Origin: DAOMFM01 sp035429825
Lineage (GTDB): Bacteria > Acidobacteriota > Blastocatellia > UBA7656 > JADIYM01
Direction: 5' to 3'
Assembly: GCA_044224215.1 (NCBI GenBank)
Contig: JBGAKX010000151.1
Location: 1-9,932, forward strand
Length of the DNA: 9,932 nucleotides
Below the pieces are notes generated by a model, which saw only the letters and a program-made list of their open reading frames with translations, made no database searches and had not been told where the DNA came from. A program made the translations under genes and the position numbers. Positions 7,059 through 9,932 of this stretch are shown here, one piece after another; position 1 is the stretch's first letter; every line of letters begins with the position of its first letter.

Positions 7059-7577
7059 TATCGGTTAAAGGGAGACATCGACAAGTCCGAGCAGTTCACG
7101 CTGCGGGCGCTCGCGATCAAGGAGAAGGTGCTCGGCCCGAACCATCCGTCGCTCGCGCTCTCGCTCAACAACCTTGCCGTGCTGTACCTCGAGCGCGGCC
7201 AGACCGACAAGGCGGCCGCGGCGCTGGAACGGTCGCTCGCGATCGGCGAGAAGGCGGTTGGTCCGGACAGCCCGTTCGTTGCGGTTGTGCTGAACAATCT
7301 CGCATCGGTGTACCGGAAGACCGGCCGCTTCGCCGACGCCGGAACGCGCATGGAGCGTGCGATCGCGATCGAGGAGAAGGCATACGGCCCCGACCATCCG
7401 CTCGTCGCCAACAACCTGACGAATCTCGGGCTGCTTTACCGCGTCCAGGGACAGCTCGACAAGTCGCTCGAGAGCTATTCGCGTGCCCTCGCGATCCGCG
7501 AAAAGGCACTCGGGCCGTCCAACCCGGAGGTCGCGTCGTCGCTTGCAGCGGTCGCCTCGCTGTGTGTTGCAATGGGC
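7059..7577 (+). repeat. Intact copy of the duplicated TPR segment
   Basis: The clean partner of 6540-7056. It encodes about four TPR units in one uninterrupted frame that is continuous with the CHAT domain, and in frame with the codons ending at 6539. The offset of 519 is not a multiple of the 126-bp TPR period, and the present joint duplicates a YRLKG segment out of TPR register, so in-register recombination between TPR units does not explain it. Confidence 0.85.
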
Positions 7578-9281
7578 GACACTCCGCGCGCGGTGGAGCT
7601 CGAACAGCGCGCGGGAGACGCACGCGAGCGCGACTTTGCATACACGCTCGCCGCGGGCTCAGAGCGGCAGAAGCTCCTCTATCTCGATCGGACCGCGGAC
7701 GAACTGGATCAGGCGATCTCGCTGCACGTCATGCACGCGAAAGAGAACCCCGAGGCGCTGCGCATCGCGCTCGAAGCGATCCTGCGCCGGAAGGGGCGCG
7801 CGCTCGACGCCATGGCCGACACGATCTCGGCGCTGCGAGCTCGAGCGTCGGCAGACGATCGCCGGTTGCTCGACGAGCTCGTCGCGACACGCGCCGTGCT
7901 CGCGACGACGACGGTCAGGGGACCCGGCAGGCGAAAGCTCGATGACTACCGCGCCGAGCTCGATGCCCTGCGAACAAAGGTGGACGCGCTCGAGGAACAG
8001 GTCGCGGCACGCAGCATCGCGTTCCGCGTCCAGACCGCGCCCGTGTCGCTCGACGCCGTGCGCGCGGCGGTCCCCGCGGATTCGGCGCTTGTCGAGTACG
8101 CGAGCTATCGGCCGTACGACGCCGTGCGGGACACGTTCGGCCCGCCGAGGTATGTCGCATACGTGCTCCGGCACACGGGCGCCCCCGCGTGGGTCGACCT
8201 TGGTGAGGCCGAACCGATCGACCGTGCGATTGCGGCGTTCCGCGAGGCAGCGCGCTCTCCGAAGCGGTTCGACGTTCGGCGGCTCGGACGCGTGCTGTAC
8301 GACCTCGCCATGCGTCCGATCGTGCCGCTCGCCGGTGATGCCGGTCGCATCGTCGTCGCGCCGGACGGCGCGCTGAACGTCGTTCCGTTCGCCGCGCTCG
8401 TCGACGACAGGGGCGCCTTTCTCGTCACGCGGTTCGAGCTCGTGATCGTCACGAGCGGCCGGGATCTGCTGCGCTTCGGCCAGCGATCATCTGCGCTGGG
8501 TGCTCCGGTGCTCGTTGCCGATCCGGCCTTTGGCGACGCAGTCGCGGCAGCGGCAACGCGTGATGGCGGCACGGGTGGGAGCTTGCTTGGCGAAGCGGTC
8601 TTTGCCGAGCTTCCAGGAACGGCGGACGAGGCCCGGCGGATCGAACGGATTATGCCGGACGCGTCGGTATTCACGCGCGATCGTGCAACCGAGACGGCCA
8701 TCAAGGACGTGCACTCGCCGAGCGTGCTGCACGTCGCGACCCACGGCTTCTTTCTGCGGGATGCCGGCCCCACCGCGAGCGAGTCGCGCGGGCTGGTTCA
8801 CGTCGCCGCGACAGGTGCGATGCTCGACGACGATTCGGCGGATGCGTTCGCAAATCCACTGTTGCGTTCGGGGCTGGCGCTCGCCGGCGCGAACCAGCGG
8901 ACGGGTGCGACGAACGACGGCATCCTGACGGCGCTCGAAGCGGCCGGGCTCGACCTGTGGGGGACCGAGCTCGTGGTGCTGTCGGCGTGCGACACCGGCG
9001 TCGGCGAGGTCCGCAACGGCGACGGCGTGTACGGCTTGCGGCGCGCGCTCGTGCTGGCCGGGTCCGAGAGCCAGGTGATGAGCCTGTGGCCGGTCAGCGA
9101 CGCGGCGACGCGTGACCTGATGGTTCGTTTCTACCGCGAGCTCTTCAAGGGGCGCGGCCGGGCCGAAGCGTTGCGGCGGGTCCAGTTGAAGATGCTCGGC
9201 CAGCGGCAGTACGCGCATCCCTTCTATTGGGCGGGATTCATCGAATCCGGCGCGTGGGGACCGCTGTCGGATCAGCACTGA
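7059..9281 (+). CDS. 3' part of the secreted TPR–CHAT protein: TPRs, helical linker, CHAT protease domain
   Basis: C-terminal portion (about residues 363-1102) of the gene starting at 5453. The last TPRs run to about residue 535. A helical linker with a heptad-like stretch (RRKLDDYRAELDALRTKVDA, about 653-672) follows, then a CHAT domain from about residue 770, the caspase-like cysteine protease fold often fused to TPRs. The catalytic pair is visible: His924 in LHVATHGFF (codon 8742-8744) and Cys1006 in VVLSACDTG (codon 8988-8990). PDGALNVVPFAALVD, MSLWPVSDAATRDLM and HPFYWAGFIESG complete the family pattern, and the domain looks intact. CHAT proteins known as proteases act in stress, cell-death and defence pathways; the target here is unknown. 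The signal peptide argues for action outside the cytoplasm. It converges on the EVE gene. Confidence 0.9.
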   Translation, partial: YRLKGDIDKSEQFTLRALAIKEKVLGPNHPSLALSLNNLAVLYLERGQTDKAAAALERSLAIGEKAVGPDSPFVAVVLNNLASVYRKTGRFADAGTRMERAIAIEEKAYGPDHPLVANNLTNLGLLYRVQGQLDKSLESYSRALAIREKALGPSNPEVASSLAAVASLCVAMGDTPRAVELEQRAGDARERDFAYTLAAGSERQKLLYLDRTADELDQAISLHVMHAKENPEALRIALEAILRRKGRALDAMADTISALRARASADDRRLLDELVATRAVLATTTVRGPGRRKLDDYRAELDALRTKVDALEEQVAARSIAFRVQTAPVSLDAVRAAVPADSALVEYASYRPYDAVRDTFGPPRYVAYVLRHTGAPAWVDLGEAEPIDRAIAAFREAARSPKRFDVRRLGRVLYDLAMRPIVPLAGDAGRIVVAPDGALNVVPFAALVDDRGAFLVTRFELVIVTSGRDLLRFGQRSSALGAPVLVADPAFGDAVAAAATRDGGTGGSLLGEAVFAELPGTADEARRIERIMPDASVFTRDRATETAIKDVHSPSVLHVATHGFFLRDAGPTASESRGLVHVAATGAMLDDDSADAFANPLLRSGLALAGANQRTGATNDGILTALEAAGLDLWGTELVVLSACDTGVGEVRNGDGVYGLRRALVLAGSESQVMSLWPVSDAATRDLMVRFYRELFKGRGRAEALRRVQLKMLGQRQYAHPFYWAGFIESGAWGPLSDQH

Positions 9282-9345
9282 TCCGCGTTTATTTGCGGCC
9301 CGTGGTCGGATGCCGCACCAACTTGTTGATTCGCCCAACGATAAT

Positions 9346-9467
9346 ACGGAGCTGAGCCCGGTAGGGCTCAGGCCCCAACAGTCGCTACCGCATCGCTGGG
9401 TGAATGGTTCATCTCGCCCACGCGCCCTCACACCTTGGGGCCTGAGCGCTACCGCGCTCAGCTCCGT
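9346..9467. repeat. 122-bp inverted-repeat element between convergent genes, with covarying hairpins
   Basis: Two 33-base arms (9346-9378 and 9435-9467) are inverted copies with only two mismatches, separated by a 56-base spacer. Each arm contains its own 8-bp hairpin: CTGAGCCC, GGTA, GGGCTCAG at 9352-9371, and CTGAGCGC, TACC, GCGCTCAG at 9442-9461. The two mismatches are the two sides of a single stem pair (C-G in one, G-C in the other), so pairing is kept. The spacer can fold too (TGGG/CCCA and TGAA/TTCA, 9397-9420, with a 5-base bulge). The right arm includes the EVE stop codon. A bidirectional terminator role is plausible from position between the TPR–CHAT and EVE ends. Confidence 0.85.
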
Positions 9468-9931
9468 TTCCTGCGTCCCATCTGCACCACGGTGTCGAAC
9501 TCTTCCTTGGTCGCGGGCTGGACCGACAACCGGCTGCCGCGCTGGACGACCATCATCTTTTCGAGGCCGGCCATGGCCTTGATCTCGGAGATCGAGACGA
9601 TCTCGCGGAACTTCTCGACGAACTTCAGATCGACCATGTACCACGTCGGTTTTGCCGGGTCGCTCTTTGGATCGAAGTAATGATGGCCCTTCTTCCACGC
9701 GAAGTGGTCGGGATAGCCGGCCTTGCAGATTTCGGCGACGCCCGTGACGCCGGGAGGCTCGCCGCCCGAGGCGTAGAACAGGACCCGGTCGCCGACCTTC
9801 ATGTCGTCGCGGAGGAAGTTCCGCGCCTGGTAGTTCCTGACGCCTTCCCACGTCGTCGTTCCGTCGCGCTCGAGGTCGTCGATCGAGTACGACTCCGGTT
9901 CGCATTTCATCAGCCAGTATCGTTTTGCCAT
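9458..9931 (-). CDS. EVE-domain protein (THYN1-like)
   Basis: A 157-residue protein made up almost wholly of one EVE domain, the PUA/YTH-like fold that in studied cases recognises modified bases in nucleic acids. Visible blocks: YWLMKCEPESYSIDDL (5-20), TTWEGVRNYQARNFLRDDMK, VGDRVLFYASGGEPPGVTG, KAGYPDHFAWKK, TWYMVDLKFVEKF. The length is usual for stand-alone bacterial members, which are widespread and poorly characterised. There is no signal peptide, so it is cytoplasmic. The ATG is one base from the window edge, so no ribosome binding site or promoter can be seen. The stop codon and the two codons before it lie within the right arm of the inverted repeat at 9346-9467. Confidence 0.93.
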   Translation of the reverse strand: MAKRYWLMKCEPESYSIDDLERDGTTTWEGVRNYQARNFLRDDMKVGDRVLFYASGGEPPGVTGVAEICKAGYPDHFAWKKGHHYFDPKSDPAKPTWYMVDLKFVEKFREIVSISEIKAMAGLEKMMVVQRGSRLSVQPATKEEFDTVVQMGRRKRS

Positions 9932-9932
9932 C

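Noticed and set aside
6540..7577. Genuine recent tandem duplication of TPR units
   Set aside because: The boundaries coincide with the N, one copy is riddled with homopolymer-type indels, and the 519-bp offset is not a multiple of the 126-bp TPR period. Contig overlap explains all three better.
7059..9281. TPR-CHAT effector of a type III-E CRISPR or other defence island
   Set aside because: No Cas7-11, CRISPR array, gasdermin, nuclease or other defence partner is present in the window, and the protein appears to be exported.
9283..9298. CCGC/GCGG hairpin right after the TPR–CHAT stop as a terminator
   Set aside because: The stem is only 4 bp with an 8-base loop and no T-run. The large inverted repeat at 9346-9467 is the better termination candidate.
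9310..9582. 90-codon plus-strand frame across the right-hand repeat
   Set aside because: It reads through both arms of the inverted repeat and into the EVE gene antisense, with no recognisable protein features.

Overview
The window is high-GC, gene-dense bacterial DNA with no rRNA, tRNA, CRISPR array or transposase. The gene style (Tat/Sec-exported enzymes, a PrxQ peroxiredoxin, a TPR–CHAT protein, short palindromic intergenic repeats) fits a soil-type Gram-negative bacterium such as an acidobacterium. That placement is a guess from style; no phylogenetic marker is present.

Layout. Positions 1-109 hold two hairpins and no gene. A minus-strand pair follows: a 639-residue protein with a glutamate–cysteine-ligase-like (GCS2) domain fused to two CBS domains (3038 to 1119), then msrP, the molybdopterin methionine-sulfoxide reductase subunit (1072 to 110). 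A 139-bp divergent promoter region (3039-3177) separates them from a plus-strand pair: a PrxQ/BCP peroxiredoxin (3178-3657) overlapping by 8 bp a Tat-exported amidase-signature enzyme (3650-5260). Peroxide removal, methionine-sulfoxide repair and a glutathione-type ligase around one divergent region suggest a redox-stress neighbourhood, which is inference. A 94-bp inverted repeat (5281-5374) and a probable promoter precede a large exported TPR–CHAT gene (5453-9281). A convergent EVE-domain gene (9931 to 9458) ends the window, separated from the CHAT gene by a second large inverted repeat (9346-9467).

The TPR–CHAT gene cannot be read literally. A single N at 7057 joins two contig ends. The last ~517 bp before the N (6540-7056) are an error-rich second copy of the first ~519 bp after it (7059-7577), the pattern of two overlapping contig ends abutted instead of merged. 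Removing the left copy and correcting one frameshift near 5609 restores one gene of about 1102 codons: signal peptide, beta-sandwich (PPC-like) domain, about nine 42-residue TPRs, a helical linker and a CHAT protease domain with its His and Cys.

The most notable non-coding signal is the pair of inverted-repeat elements. In each, the two long arms are nearly identical, and where they differ the change lies in a small hairpin inside the arm and keeps that hairpin paired. This implies the hairpins matter as structures, as in REP/REPIN-type elements, though the sequences match no family I recognise. A 13-base core is shared between the 5281 element and a hairpin at the left edge of the window.
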